Shown piece after piece: positions 1-8,202 of a stretch of DNA of 64,000 nt (the first letter of the stretch is position 1; every line of letters starts with the position of its first letter). Location of the stretch: the NCBI GenBank assembly GCA_031315915.1, contig JALDRK010000016.1:1-64000 (forward strand), written 5' to 3'. The translations under genes were made by a program, and so were the position numbers. The notes under the pieces were generated by a model. That model did not search any database. It saw only the letters and a program-made list of their open reading frames with translations, and was not told the origin of the DNA. The DNA is from Nitrospirales bacterium (GTDB taxonomy: Bacteria; Nitrospirota; Nitrospiria; Nitrospirales; UBA8639).

Positions 1-221
1 TTCTGGCTGGGTGGTTTTCCGCCTTCTGCCTCTAACTGCAACTCATGCCTGAACTCTCGTCGCGAATCGAGATAGCTATAACCATTCAGATTTGCTTCAA
101 GTTGTGAGCGCACTGAAGACTCCTCAAACTCTTCCGTTGCGCGTGCCCGGATATCGATCACGGCCTCCGCAATCGGCGCCTTTGGGAAATGCTCAAATTT
201 CTCGTCGATGTTGATTTCCAT
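1..221 (-). CDS. TIGR04255-like family protein, N-terminal part (runs off left edge)
   Basis: An open frame starts at the ATG at 221-219 and stays open to base 1, giving about 73 residues. It begins MEINIDEKFEHFPKAPIAEA and continues VIDIRARA. I recognise the F-x-x-APIxEAVIDI opening, with a later Y-x-YLDSRRE segment, as typical of the sporadically distributed TIGR04255 family, whose biochemical function is unknown. It lies 197 bp downstream of the HerA-type ATPase gene on the same strand, so it may be the third gene of that module or the next gene of a defence island. The C-terminus is outside the window. The family call rests on the N-terminal motif only. Confidence 0.6.
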   Translation of the reverse strand, partial: MEINIDEKFEHFPKAPIAEAVIDIRARATEEFEESSVRSQLEANLNGYSYLDSRREFRHELQLEAEGGKPPSQ

Positions 222-418
222 AATTAACTGAATCGTCACTAGGATCGAAATTCTTTACAAGAGAAAGGTTTGTAAGAACATATCACTTCATTGCCCTCGT
301 GGCCACTGACGCGCCGTCGTTAACTCTCATTCCACGGCAAATATGTCCAACCTATCTCCCGGGCGAATTTCAGGATGCGGACCTGGACATGTTTTATGTT
401 CGCGGGTACAAATATAGT

Positions 419-2269
419 TCAATTGATCATTCGCTTTGTAATGGTTGTAATTTCGTCTTCTGATAGCCTAGGCAAAGTCCATCCTTGCGCGAATTTTGCT
501 GTATCCGATTCTGGTAGCTTATCCTTGGGAAGATCGCGGATTCGAATACGTGCAGGTAGGGCAGCCCCTTCTCCAACAAAAATGGCTTCCTGCTGAGCTA
601 GATTCGGCAAGGCTTTGGTCATTCCTGAAAGTCCATCAGGAAGAAAGCGGGCAACATGCTGCTGGTCTGCGGAATTCGTTAGCCTTAGCACGAGCCATGT
701 ACCGCATTGAGAGATTACTGTACTTTCCACGTCAGCAGGGCGTTGACTCACGAGCATCAACCCTATCCCATATTTTCGACCTTCGCGAGCAATCCGCCTG
801 ATAGATGACTGTGCAGCGGCGTATTCAGCCTCTCCGCGATCCGGAACATAACGGTGCGCTTCTTCACATACGAGTAAAATTGGATCTCGCTCCCGTTCGG
901 CTACAGTCTGATAAAGTTTGTATTGGAATAGAAGCCTTGCGAGTACTGCCGACAAAGGTCCGGCCACTTCGTTTGGTAAGCCGGAAATGTCTATGATCCG
1001 AATATCGAGAGGCTGTCCATTTGCGCCTTTCAGGAGGCCAACTAATTGCCCAACGATTTGACCGAGAGATGGACTGGCACTTGTCCATTCAGTTATCAGG
1101 AATTGGATTCGCGGATCTCGGCGAAGCACTGCCAGTTTGTCTAATATGGACTTGAAAGATTTTGAAAATTCTGTGTCGGTAACGCGCTCAAGTTTGCCAT
1201 TTTTATCTCGAGCTGCCTGGAGGTATACGATGTGATTGTGAAACTCCTGAAGGGAGAACGGACGTGGTTTATCTCTATCAAATCCTGTGATTTGTTCCTG
1301 TGTGACACCTTTTTTGGGGCGAGGTTCGTCTGGAGGTAATCCGTCCGCTGGGGTATTAGTACCATATTTATTTGGTGCTGGATCAATGAGGTTTTCTGCA
1401 ACCATTCGTGCATGCGTGAGAGCCTTGTAAACGATGTTGTTTTGAGAGGTCGCTTCTTCTTCCGTTTTCCCAATCACGAGACGGCGAAACTCATCAGCGG
1501 ACATCAGCCAGTAGGGCAATTGAATGGGCTTACCGCTAGTTTCCTCGATGCCAATTGGGTCATAAGCACGATAGACTACCGCGCGATCGCCGAAAGCTTT
1601 TTTGTATTCGCCATGGGGATCAATAACTACGACTCGTGGAAAGCACACATCGTGGGCATTTGCCTTATGTTCAATTACGCTATGAAGCAAGGCAGCCACA
1701 GCGCCAGACTTGCCAGATCCGGTTGATCCCAGAATGGCACAGTGCATGCCAAACATCTTGTCGATATTTGCTCGGCAAAGCGCGTTGTCTGCACCAACAT
1801 AGTACGCAAACGGAACAAGGGGGTCATATCCGTTGCTGCTTTGCTGCCCCTCAGCAGACTTGTAAAGTTCGATAGTCTCCTGCCGGGTCAGAAGATAAAC
1901 TCCTTGACGAGGCAGAGGATAAGTGGTTACGCCACGGGCAAATCGCAATCTTTCTTCAGTCCCGTTCCATACGCCTTCGGCGAAAAGTTCGACTTCCATG
2001 ACGCGTTGATCGGCATCAGGAGGGATTGGCGTCGCGACCTCAAGCAGTTCCTCCGAACGCATTCGCAATAAGGTGACGAAACCAAAGACAAGCCGCCGTC
2101 CGAAGTGGACCTTCACGATGCTGCCGATCTGGCCAATCGGATAAACGCGCCCGTCATGAGTTCGGGTCAGTTCGGTGACGTCGCCGGAAAGTTCAACACG
2201 AATGGTTGTGCCGGTTACTTCGACAATGTGACCGATGTTCAGATCTGAGATGAGATCAAAGGAATTCAT
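419..2269 (-). CDS. HerA-type ATP-binding protein (DUF87), partner of SIR2-like NADase
   Basis: A 616-residue HerA/FtsK-superfamily hexameric ATPase. The N-terminal ~90 residues form the HAS-barrel-like part (NIGHIVEVTG..., VYPIGQIGSIVKV). The ATPase core shows Walker A GSTGSGKS at about residues 181-188, VIDPHGEY just after it, Walker B-like ILLVCEEAHRY and a C-terminal arginine-rich ATPase segment. I place the start at ATG 2269, inside the ATGA where the full-length upstream SIR2 frame ends; a longer frame opens at 2326. In known SIR2-HerA anti-phage systems the HerA hexamer binds SIR2 subunits and the complex depletes NAD+ on infection. The gene pair and motifs match that arrangement. HerA also occurs with NurA in DNA repair, but no NurA gene is nearby. 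Confidence 0.88.
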   Translation of the reverse strand: MNSFDLISDLNIGHIVEVTGTTIRVELSGDVTELTRTHDGRVYPIGQIGSIVKVHFGRRLVFGFVTLLRMRSEELLEVATPIPPDADQRVMEVELFAEGVWNGTEERLRFARGVTTYPLPRQGVYLLTRQETIELYKSAEGQQSSNGYDPLVPFAYYVGADNALCRANIDKMFGMHCAILGSTGSGKSGAVAALLHSVIEHKANAHDVCFPRVVVIDPHGEYKKAFGDRAVVYRAYDPIGIEETSGKPIQLPYWLMSADEFRRLVIGKTEEEATSQNNIVYKALTHARMVAENLIDPAPNKYGTNTPADGLPPDEPRPKKGVTQEQITGFDRDKPRPFSLQEFHNHIVYLQAARDKNGKLERVTDTEFSKSFKSILDKLAVLRRDPRIQFLITEWTSASPSLGQIVGQLVGLLKGANGQPLDIRIIDISGLPNEVAGPLSAVLARLLFQYKLYQTVAERERDPILLVCEEAHRYVPDRGEAEYAAAQSSIRRIAREGRKYGIGLMLVSQRPADVESTVISQCGTWLVLRLTNSADQQHVARFLPDGLSGMTKALPNLAQQEAIFVGEGAALPARIRIRDLPKDKLPESDTAKFAQGWTLPRLSEDEITTITKRMIN

Positions 2270-2430
2270 AGCACGCATGCCTCTGCACCGCTGTTCAGAA
2301 TCTTGGTGACTCCGGCGAATGTCCACCAGTCAAGTTTCTTTTCTGCAGATGGTGGAAAGAGGGGCCCTTCTGCTCCCACATATAACCCGGAATCAGTAAT
2401 GATGTAGAGACGTTTTCCCCAAGTAGTTCT
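2266..2430 (-). pseudogene. In-frame C-terminal remainder of the SIR2-like gene
   Basis: Directly after the TGA at 2433-2431 the same frame reads on as RTTWGKRLYIITDSGLYVGA, then a segment with DWWTFAGVTK, ending at a TGA at 2268-2266. The pattern 'KRLYxxTxxGLYVG ... DWWTF' is what I know from the C-terminal ends of SIR2-HerA-associated SIR2 proteins. The final TGA overlaps the herA ATG in an ATGA, the usual mark of translational coupling. This supports an intact ancestral gene of about 391 residues with one recent nonsense substitution, for example CGA or TTA to TGA. Confidence 0.75.
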
Positions 2431-3441
2431 TCACCAATTATCAAGGACCTCGCAAAGGGACCGAGAAAACGCCAGTATAGTAGTTTTGTTCTCTGGACGC
2501 TGAAGAGCCAGTTCAATCTCTTGATTGATGTGCTCGTCTCCGAAACTGTAGCCACAGACTGCCAAGACGTTTTCCCTGCCCGAGCCTAAAGCGCGCCGAA
2601 ACAAATCGAATTGAGCAGCAAAAGGATCCCTTTGTGTTGCGAGATATTTGGTGAATTGTGGATAAATGAGGACTCGACCTTTTCGCTCTGGATAGCCATC
2701 CACATCCCGCACTCGCCAAACTCGCTCATCTGGCCCTAGATGCCAATCAATCGAGCCATGGATTTTGATCACATGAGCTCTATAGCCTGAGTCAGGTTCG
2801 TTCTGACCATAGCGGTGGCTCCGATAAGCCACAGCGCCACCCGTAAAGCCGTCCCAATGAGAAAAGCAACCAAGGGCGAGTGCATCCTCCAAGAGCGTAT
2901 CGTAGTTGACTGTGAAGAAACGGACAGCTCGCCTCCTTTCTTCGATACCCTGTTGGTTTCTGTTGAAAAGGGCCTTGAGAAACTCTATATGCCCAGCCAC
3001 TGTGACAATGGTGTTCTCCCGAGATCCGATTTTTTCCGCATCATCAAGTATCTTCGGAACAAATCCCCACCGAATCGTCTCTGATATCCACTTCAACACT
3101 TTGGCGTGCAAGTCTTGCAACTGGTCGAGTTCGAGCCTTGTTTCTCCGACTAAAATGCTTTTGTCTTTTGATCGTTCTGCGATGGCTGCGAAATCAACTA
3201 GATGACTGAGGATGTGCTCAATATGGGAATTTTCTGGAAGCATGGCCTTCACCGCATCCAACACCTCCTTGGCCCCCTTGTCCTCGTCTTCGTCCGCCAT
3301 CGCAAACACGCGTGCTGTCAAAGGACCCATAAGGGGGATGTTCGCTGCGAAGCTTATGCCTGAGCCGAATAGCCAAGATTGATCTCCGGCAGCAAGTAGG
3401 TTATCGAGTTGCTTCAGGCAATCCGTGTCGATGGCTTCCAT
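2431..3441 (-). CDS. SIR2-like NADase of a SIR2-HerA defence pair, interrupted by in-frame TGA
   Basis: From ATG 3441 this encodes 336 residues of a SIR2-like protein (a TTG start at 3447 is also possible; GGGGA lies about 10 nt before the ATG). Numbered from the TTG, the Rossmann NAD-binding motif GSGISFAANIP is at 28-38, NYDTLLE near 181, the catalytic histidine in KIHGSIDWH near 230, and GYSFGDEH near 299. The expected activity is NAD+ hydrolysis during phage infection, together with the HerA ATPase encoded next. The frame stops at a TGA (2433-2431) after residues ...CEVLDNW, but the same frame stays open for 54 more sense codons that look like the family's C-terminus. The protein as read is therefore truncated by about 14 percent unless the stop is a sequence error or is read through. 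Confidence 0.85.
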   Translation of the reverse strand: MEAIDTDCLKQLDNLLAAGDQSWLFGSGISFAANIPLMGPLTARVFAMADEDEDKGAKEVLDAVKAMLPENSHIEHILSHLVDFAAIAERSKDKSILVGETRLELDQLQDLHAKVLKWISETIRWGFVPKILDDAEKIGSRENTIVTVAGHIEFLKALFNRNQQGIEERRRAVRFFTVNYDTLLEDALALGCFSHWDGFTGGAVAYRSHRYGQNEPDSGYRAHVIKIHGSIDWHLGPDERVWRVRDVDGYPERKGRVLIYPQFTKYLATQRDPFAAQFDLFRRALGSGRENVLAVCGYSFGDEHINQEIELALQRPENKTTILAFSRSLCEVLDNW

Positions 3442-3447
3442 GGTCAA

Positions 3448-3815
3448 GAGATCCCCACAAGGAGTTATTCGATGTCCAATATGTCAAAGCGATCCTTTGC
3501 CGTCATAAGCTAGTGCAACAGTGTGTGGAGAAGAACTCTGAGCACGGCATGGTTGTGCTGGTGTTGTAAGTGTTTTCGCGCCATCACCGCATTATTAGGT
3601 TCAGCATGTCATTGGTGCACAAGAGTACCCTTTTCCTCTTAAAAAATCACTCCTATACAAAGAGAAAATGGCTGTTTTTTCATAAGATTACCCATGGATT
3701 GAGTTGATCGACATAGTATTGAGGCCTGACATCCTATTGAACGACTTTTTCTGCTTAGCTGGCCTCGCGTGCCAAAAGATGATGGGGCTAGATCACCGAG
3801 AGCAAGAGCATTCCA
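3448..3815. other. Intergenic region between SIR2-HerA module and glycosyltransferase cluster
   Basis: This is 368 bp without a supported gene. It is AT-rich around 3640-3700 and separates two minus-strand units. I see no convincing tRNA, terminator or repeat in it. Open frames across it on the plus strand have no recognisable protein character. Confidence 0.5.
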
Positions 3816-5554
3816 CTACAAGAGGGGTTCGCTGGAGAGAAGAGAAAATCCACCATGGTCTAACACCACTTTCCACTCCGACATGGTTTCGGGGAGTTGT
3901 CCGCGCAGAGGAGTTTGCAGGATGGCCATTTTGCGGCCTGGCGCAGAAAGGTGTTGAGGCAGGTCTTCGTCATTGAGCCCGAGAAAGTGTACTTTGCGTT
4001 TCGCGTAAAAGCTGAGGGAGGGACGCTTGCGGCCAAATTGAATCAATCGATCATCCTTGCCAAGATTCAGCCCGGCAATCACGGCCAATTCCTGCGGTGG
4101 GCCGACAAAATATTGTTGGTAAACCGGCAAGCCCCATCGTGCCAGCACTACGGTAAAGATCAGCATCATGCCGCACCCTGCCCAGGAGGCCAAATGGCGT
4201 TTCGAGTCGGACAACATCCAATGCCGCATGAGCATGGTGCCCAGCACAATGACGATCCCCAGGATCGACGGAAGCCAGTTCAGATCCACATGCACGGCAG
4301 CCGGAAACTCCTTGGCAATCTGTTTCATGAACAATTGAAAGGCGGCCGGTGCAAAGGTCAAGGCAATGCCGAAAAGATACCCTGTCCAGATGAGCACCCG
4401 TGTGGATGTCGTCAGCCCGACCGGATTCTCTTCCGCCAGCAAGCGTTTCCACCATATGGCCGCAAGCACGGTCGCCGCCGGAAACAAGGGATAAATATAA
4501 TGCGGCAATCGGGTGGCCGAAAGGGTAAAGAACAGCAGTAACCCCACCACCCAGACACTGAGAAAGAACGTCAGATTGGATTCGGGCGAGGAAAATGCTC
4601 TGCCCCGCCAATAGTCCTTCCACCGTTTCAGCGTTTGGTATAACACCGAAGGCAGGACTGCACTCCACGGAAACAACCCCAAAAGCAAAACAGGCAGATA
4701 AAAGAACATCGTTCCCCCATGGCCTTCCATGGGACTCATGAACCGACCGGTGGTGTTGGCTTGCGCCGCCGCCCAATAGGCGTCGCCATGGATTTGAAAC
4801 ATCATATGAGATACCAGGGCGCCACGGCCATGACTAATAGACTGCCCACTAGGGGAAATCCACGGCGCCAAAATATTCCCCACTGGCGCGTAAGGATAAG
4901 ATACGGGATCACCCCCACCAGCGGAATGATGATGCCGACGGGTCCCTTGACCAACATGCCGAATCCCATAGCCAGATAAAAAACCGCGAATAACCAACGC
5001 CTGGCCTGGTCATGCTGCATGGCCTGCCAAAAGCTATAACCCGCCATCGTGGTAAATACCACCAGCTCCGGGTCGGTCAGCACCATGCGATTGATTCCCA
5101 TGAATTCGAGATTCAGCAGCAACATGAACGAAGCCCAGACGGCCACCGTTGAGCCCGCCCACTTGCGGACAAACACGTATTGAAGCAACAGGAGACAAAG
5201 GCCGGACATGGCCGACGGCCATCGTGCGGCAAATTCATTGACGCCGAACAGGGTATACGACCCGCTGATCAGCCAATACACAAAGGCCGGTTTGGCATAG
5301 CGAGGCTCGTAGTTAAGGGTTGGAGAAATCCAATCGCCTGTTTCCAGCATCTCCCTGGCCGCTTCGGCATTGCTGCCTTCATCACGATCGGTGAGTCCGA
5401 GTGCGCCAAGATCCGGACCGAACAGCCGGCCTCCGTCCAAGCCCAACAACCAGGCTGCCAACAGCAGAAGACACGCCACATGAAGAAGAGGAGAATGTGA
5501 AATGGGAGCACGAGATGAGACGGCGGAATGGTCTGGAGAGGGGGGGCTATCCAC
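3816..5554 (-). pseudogene. GT39/ArnT-like membrane glycosyltransferase, broken by a frameshift near 4803
   Basis: Two overlapping frames together make one polytopic dolichyl-P-mannose/ArnT-type transferase of about 580 residues. The first part (GTG start 5554, to 4802) has the GT-C hallmark TDRDEG in the first periplasmic loop, several membrane helices and ends ...VAPWYLI. The second part resumes in another frame at MFQIHGDAYWAAAQ and carries further helices (FYLPVLLLGLFPWS). The family's PWY-x6-HG spacing is restored if the local CTCATATGATG is read as CTCATGATG, so an extra AT (or one lost base) near 4803 explains the break. Such enzymes transfer sugars from polyprenyl phosphate to lipid A or other envelope acceptors. 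The gene overlaps the LAB_N gene by 8 bp and forms a unit with the GT2 gene upstream. It may be a real pseudogene or a sequence error. Confidence 0.8.
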
Positions 5555-5837
5555 TCATGACTCGCTTTTTGGCCTGATGCAGAAGCATGATATTGCGGAC
5601 ATACACCAGGGTTCCGACCCCTTGTCCGACGATGAATACCGGATCAACCCTATGGATCGCATAGGCCAGAACAATGACGCTGCCGATGAGGCTCATATAC
5701 CAAAACGATGCTGGGATCTGGCTTTCGGCTTTCCGTTCCGATACCACCCATTGAATCAACCAACGGGAGAAAAAGAGGCTTTGGCCGATAAACCCGATGC
5801 CAACCCAAATCATCTCAGTCGTGGACATATCCAGCAT
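5547..5837 (-). CDS. LAB_N (lipid A biosynthesis N-terminal domain) membrane protein
   Basis: A 96-residue protein with three predicted membrane helices and the LAB_N signature (WVGIGFIGQSLFFSRWLIQW, then ERKAESQIP, FWYMSLIGS and FIVGQGVGTLVYVRN). Stand-alone LAB_N proteins occur beside polyprenyl-phosphate glycosyltransferases and are thought to help move or present lipid-linked sugars; the exact role is not settled. It sits between the GT2 gene (80 bp upstream) and the GT39-type gene (8 bp overlap), which points to one transcript and a joint envelope-modification job. I see full-length family features and nothing unusual. Confidence 0.85.
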   Translation of the reverse strand: MLDMSTTEMIWVGIGFIGQSLFFSRWLIQWVVSERKAESQIPASFWYMSLIGSVIVLAYAIHRVDPVFIVGQGVGTLVYVRNIMLLHQAKKRVMSG

Positions 5838-5917
5838 GTACTTGGCACCTCAACGTCATCATTCATCCAGGTTGACTGGAGGTCTGTGAGGAGAATGAGA
5901 GAGAACCAACCCCGATT

Positions 5918-6682
5918 CTACTTACGATGATCCGAGTGATGATGAGGCCGGACTTCCTTCGTGGTGTAATTCAAACAGCGCTTCTGCATCCACCGAACGG
6001 CAAAGAGATCATACAATCCCACAAACAACCGGTTGCCGACTCCGTATTTGGAGACTCCATGGGCCCGCGGGAAATGCTGGACAGGCACCTCCGTCACCGT
6101 GAAACCATACATTTTCGCCAGTGCGGGAAAAAACCGATGCATATTCCTAAACGGAGGTAACCGTTCCACCACTTCTCTCCTGAAGATTTTCAGGGAGCAG
6201 CCGGTATCCGATATGCCATCATGGACCACCCAATTACGGACCCGATTGGCAATTCTGGAGGACACCCGGCGCACGAGATTATCATGCCGTGCCTGCCGCT
6301 TTCCACACACCAAATCGAAACGGTCACTATAGGCCAGGAGTTTGGCAAAGTCCCCCGGATCATACTGTAAATCCCCGTCCGTGGTCCCAATGAGCCGGCC
6401 CCGTGCCTGTCGAAACCCGGCATCGAATGCCGCAGTCTGACCATGGTTCCGGTCCAATCGAATGACACGAACGGACGTGGAATGAACGGTCAGCTCATCT
6501 AAGATCCCGCTGCTCCCATCCGTGCTCCCATCATCGACAAAGAGAATTTCAAACGGAGCCAAGTCGGTTTCCGGTCGGTTTTCAAAAACTTTCAGGAGCT
6601 GATTGGCCAGGGGCTGTATATTGTCCCGTTCGTCCTTGATGGGAACGACAATGGATATCCAGGGAATAGCGGAGGATGTCAT
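5918..6682 (-). CDS. Glycosyltransferase family 2, polyprenyl-phosphate sugar synthase type
   Basis: A 254-residue GT-A fold enzyme. ISIVVPIKDE opens the nucleotide-sugar fold, DDGSTD is at 50-55, TDGDLQYDP near 101-109 holds the DxD-like metal site, then DTGCSLKIFRR and the RAHGVSKYG motif of DPM1/ArnC-like enzymes. No C-terminal membrane helices are present, so it resembles the soluble, membrane-associated DPM1 form. The expected product is a polyprenyl-phosphate sugar that would serve as donor for the GT39-type transferase encoded two genes downstream. The sugar cannot be told from the sequence. It is the first gene of a three-gene minus-strand cluster. Confidence 0.88.
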   Translation of the reverse strand: MTSSAIPWISIVVPIKDERDNIQPLANQLLKVFENRPETDLAPFEILFVDDGSTDGSSGILDELTVHSTSVRVIRLDRNHGQTAAFDAGFRQARGRLIGTTDGDLQYDPGDFAKLLAYSDRFDLVCGKRQARHDNLVRRVSSRIANRVRNWVVHDGISDTGCSLKIFRREVVERLPPFRNMHRFFPALAKMYGFTVTEVPVQHFPRAHGVSKYGVGNRLFVGLYDLFAVRWMQKRCLNYTTKEVRPHHHSDHRK

Positions 6683-6937
6683 GGGAAGATAAACACGGAA
6701 TTGCGTTTACGACATACGTGACAGGCCTGTCCCGGAAAGATCCTGGAACCAAGGTGATATTTTACTGAATCCCTGAAAACGGAATCAAACATTCCCTTTC
6801 CATGAAACTCACCTGGTCTCATGTTCCGTGGCTGACATGATGCGATCGGTTCACATATTTCAAGAACCACCTGCCATCAGTTGACGGTCCCCACCGGCGA
6901 TTGTAAGGTGTTGGGAAACCTTCAGGAGGATGACTCG

Positions 6938-7186
6938 ATGACAGACGATATCATGCAAGCGTATTTGGAGATTGAACAAGCCATGGAGCGGTACACCCTG
7001 TTGCTTGATGAACAGGTCAAAGCCTTGCAGGAATCTCCAGATGGAAATCAGGAAAAGGCGATGCGCATGAAAGCCGGGTATAAGGCCATGCTCGACAGCA
7101 GCCAGATTTATCTTTCGTATGCGAAATTTGTGGCCTATGGGATGCCGGAAGGCGACGATTTAGAAGAGGATGATTTACAGGCCTAA
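6938..7186 (+). CDS. Small acidic helical protein of unknown function
   Basis: Eighty-two residues starting MTDDIMQAYLEIEQAMERY. I chose ATG 6938 because an excellent ribosome-binding site (AGGAGG) sits 8 nt before it; the frame itself opens earlier, at 6881. The sequence is almost entirely amphipathic helix, with a strongly acidic tail (EGDDLEEDDLQA). There are no cysteines, signal peptide or membrane segment, so a small cytoplasmic helical or coiled-coil protein is likely. It stands alone on the plus strand between minus-strand genes. I do not recognise the family. Confidence 0.65.
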   Translation: MTDDIMQAYLEIEQAMERYTLLLDEQVKALQESPDGNQEKAMRMKAGYKAMLDSSQIYLSYAKFVAYGMPEGDDLEEDDLQA

Positions 7187-7279
7187 CAGGGTGGTCGGCA
7201 GACGCAGAACTTCAGTCTATGTTGCACGTAACGTTTGCGACTCATCATGTAAGCCGGTATGGCATACGGTGAGAAAAAC

Positions 7280-7356
<77 letters not shown>

Positions 7357-7405
7357 ACACTTCCTTTATTTTTCGTCAATGCTTATAGTTCTCGCAATCT
7401 GGAAT

Positions 7406-7765
7406 CTAGACCATTTGGCGATCGAGTATTTTTAAAATGCCTTTTAATTCCGACTTGGCTTTTTCCACACGATCCTTGGGAACGTTCACGGCCTTACTCT
7501 CCCGTTTTTTCTTATACCAGTACCGCTTCAGTCCGGCAATCGTATAGCCTTCTTCATACAGCATTCGCTTGATCTCAAAAATCGTTTCGATATCCGCCTT
7601 GGCGTAGACCCGATGTTTGCCCTGGCTCTTTTTGGGCTTCAGGAACATGAATTCCGATTCCCAAAATCTGAGCACATATGCGGGCAGATTGGCAATGGCT
7701 GCCACTTCCCCGATTTTATAGGTTACTTTGTCATCAAGCTTGGGAGGAGCCCCCATACCGGCCAT
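7406..7765 (-). CDS. MerR-like transcriptional regulator
   Basis: About 119 residues (ATG 7765, with GTG 7768 directly before it). The helix-turn-helix is [24 protein letters not shown], written here as two halves [10 protein letters not shown] and [14 protein letters not shown]. It is followed by the wing (KSQGKHRVY) and [19 protein letters not shown], the usual MerR-HTH layout. The protein lacks a long effector or metal-binding domain, as in the short MerR proteins often found next to ihfA. It lies 30 bp downstream of the IHF/HU gene on the same strand and is probably cotranscribed. Its regulon is not evident. Confidence 0.85.
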   Translation of the reverse strand: MAGMGAPPKLDDKVTYKIGEVAAIANLPAYVLRFWESEFMFLKPKKSQGKHRVYAKADIETIFEIKRMLYEEGYTIAGLKRYWYKKKRESKAVNVPKDRVEKAKSELKGILKILDRQMV

Positions 7766-7795
7766 CACCTATGGCGAAAGACACGCATTGCACCG

Positions 7796-8071
7796 TTAGG
7801 AATTGACATGTTTCTTCAGAAGCTGACTGGGACGAAAGGTCACGACACGGCGGGGGGTAATGGCAATCTCTTCTCCGGTTCTTGGATTTCTCCCTTTGCG
7901 CTCGCCCTTACTGCGAACCACAAAATTTCCGAATCCCGCAATTTTTACCACTTCACCCTTTTGAAGCATGGATTTGATGATGTCCAGCACTTTTTCCACC
8001 AATTCCATGGAATCGGTTTTTTGGACACCGGCCGTTTCACAGATCGTTTCCGCAATGTCAGCCTTCCGCAT
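7796..8071 (-). CDS. ihfA: IHF alpha/HU-type nucleoid protein
   Basis: A 91-residue HU-family DNA-bending protein. It shows the N-terminal dimer helices (MRKADIAETICETAG), the GFGNFxVR strand and the DNA-intercalating arm with RNPRTGEEI followed by the R-R-V-V-TFRPS strand. Its length and the following merR-like gene favour the IHF-alpha subgroup; a generic HU cannot be excluded. It acts in the nucleoid as a dimer, and no second subunit gene lies in this window. A GA-rich ribosome-binding site (GAGGGGGG) precedes the ATG. A candidate promoter lies at 8151-8179. Confidence 0.88.
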   Translation of the reverse strand: MRKADIAETICETAGVQKTDSMELVEKVLDIIKSMLQKGEVVKIAGFGNFVVRSKGERKGRNPRTGEEIAITPRRVVTFRPSQLLKKHVNS

Positions 8072-8150
8072 GGCACAGCCCCCCTCGAAAATGGTCTGAA
8101 CAGGAATTAGCCATCACCGCCTGCCCCTTACGGGTTTCTCATAAAACCAG

Positions 8151-8179
8151 AAGGTACCGATAAACGCCAATATTGTCAA
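8151..8179 (-). promoter_or_regulatory. Candidate sigma70 promoter of ihfA-merR
   Basis: On the minus strand a perfect -35 box TTGACA (8179-8174) is separated by exactly 17 bp from TACCTT (8156-8151), a 3/6 match to the -10 consensus. It lies about 80 bp before the ihfA ATG and directly after the cimA stop. Confidence 0.4.
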
Positions 8180-8202
8180 GGAGTTATGACCAAGGGGGAG
8201 GA

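Noticed and set aside
2431-2433. TGA in the SIR2 gene as a selenocysteine codon
   Set aside because: The family has no Sec at this place, the protein has no need for a redox residue there, and I saw no convincing hairpin directly after it.
2295-2555. Open frame of 86 codons between the SIR2 and HerA genes
   Set aside because: It is an out-of-phase reading of the SIR2 C-terminus, whose true frame gives far better protein text.
3704-3976. Plus-strand frame of 90 codons
   Set aside because: It overlaps the glycosyltransferase 3' end on the other strand and has no protein-like pattern.
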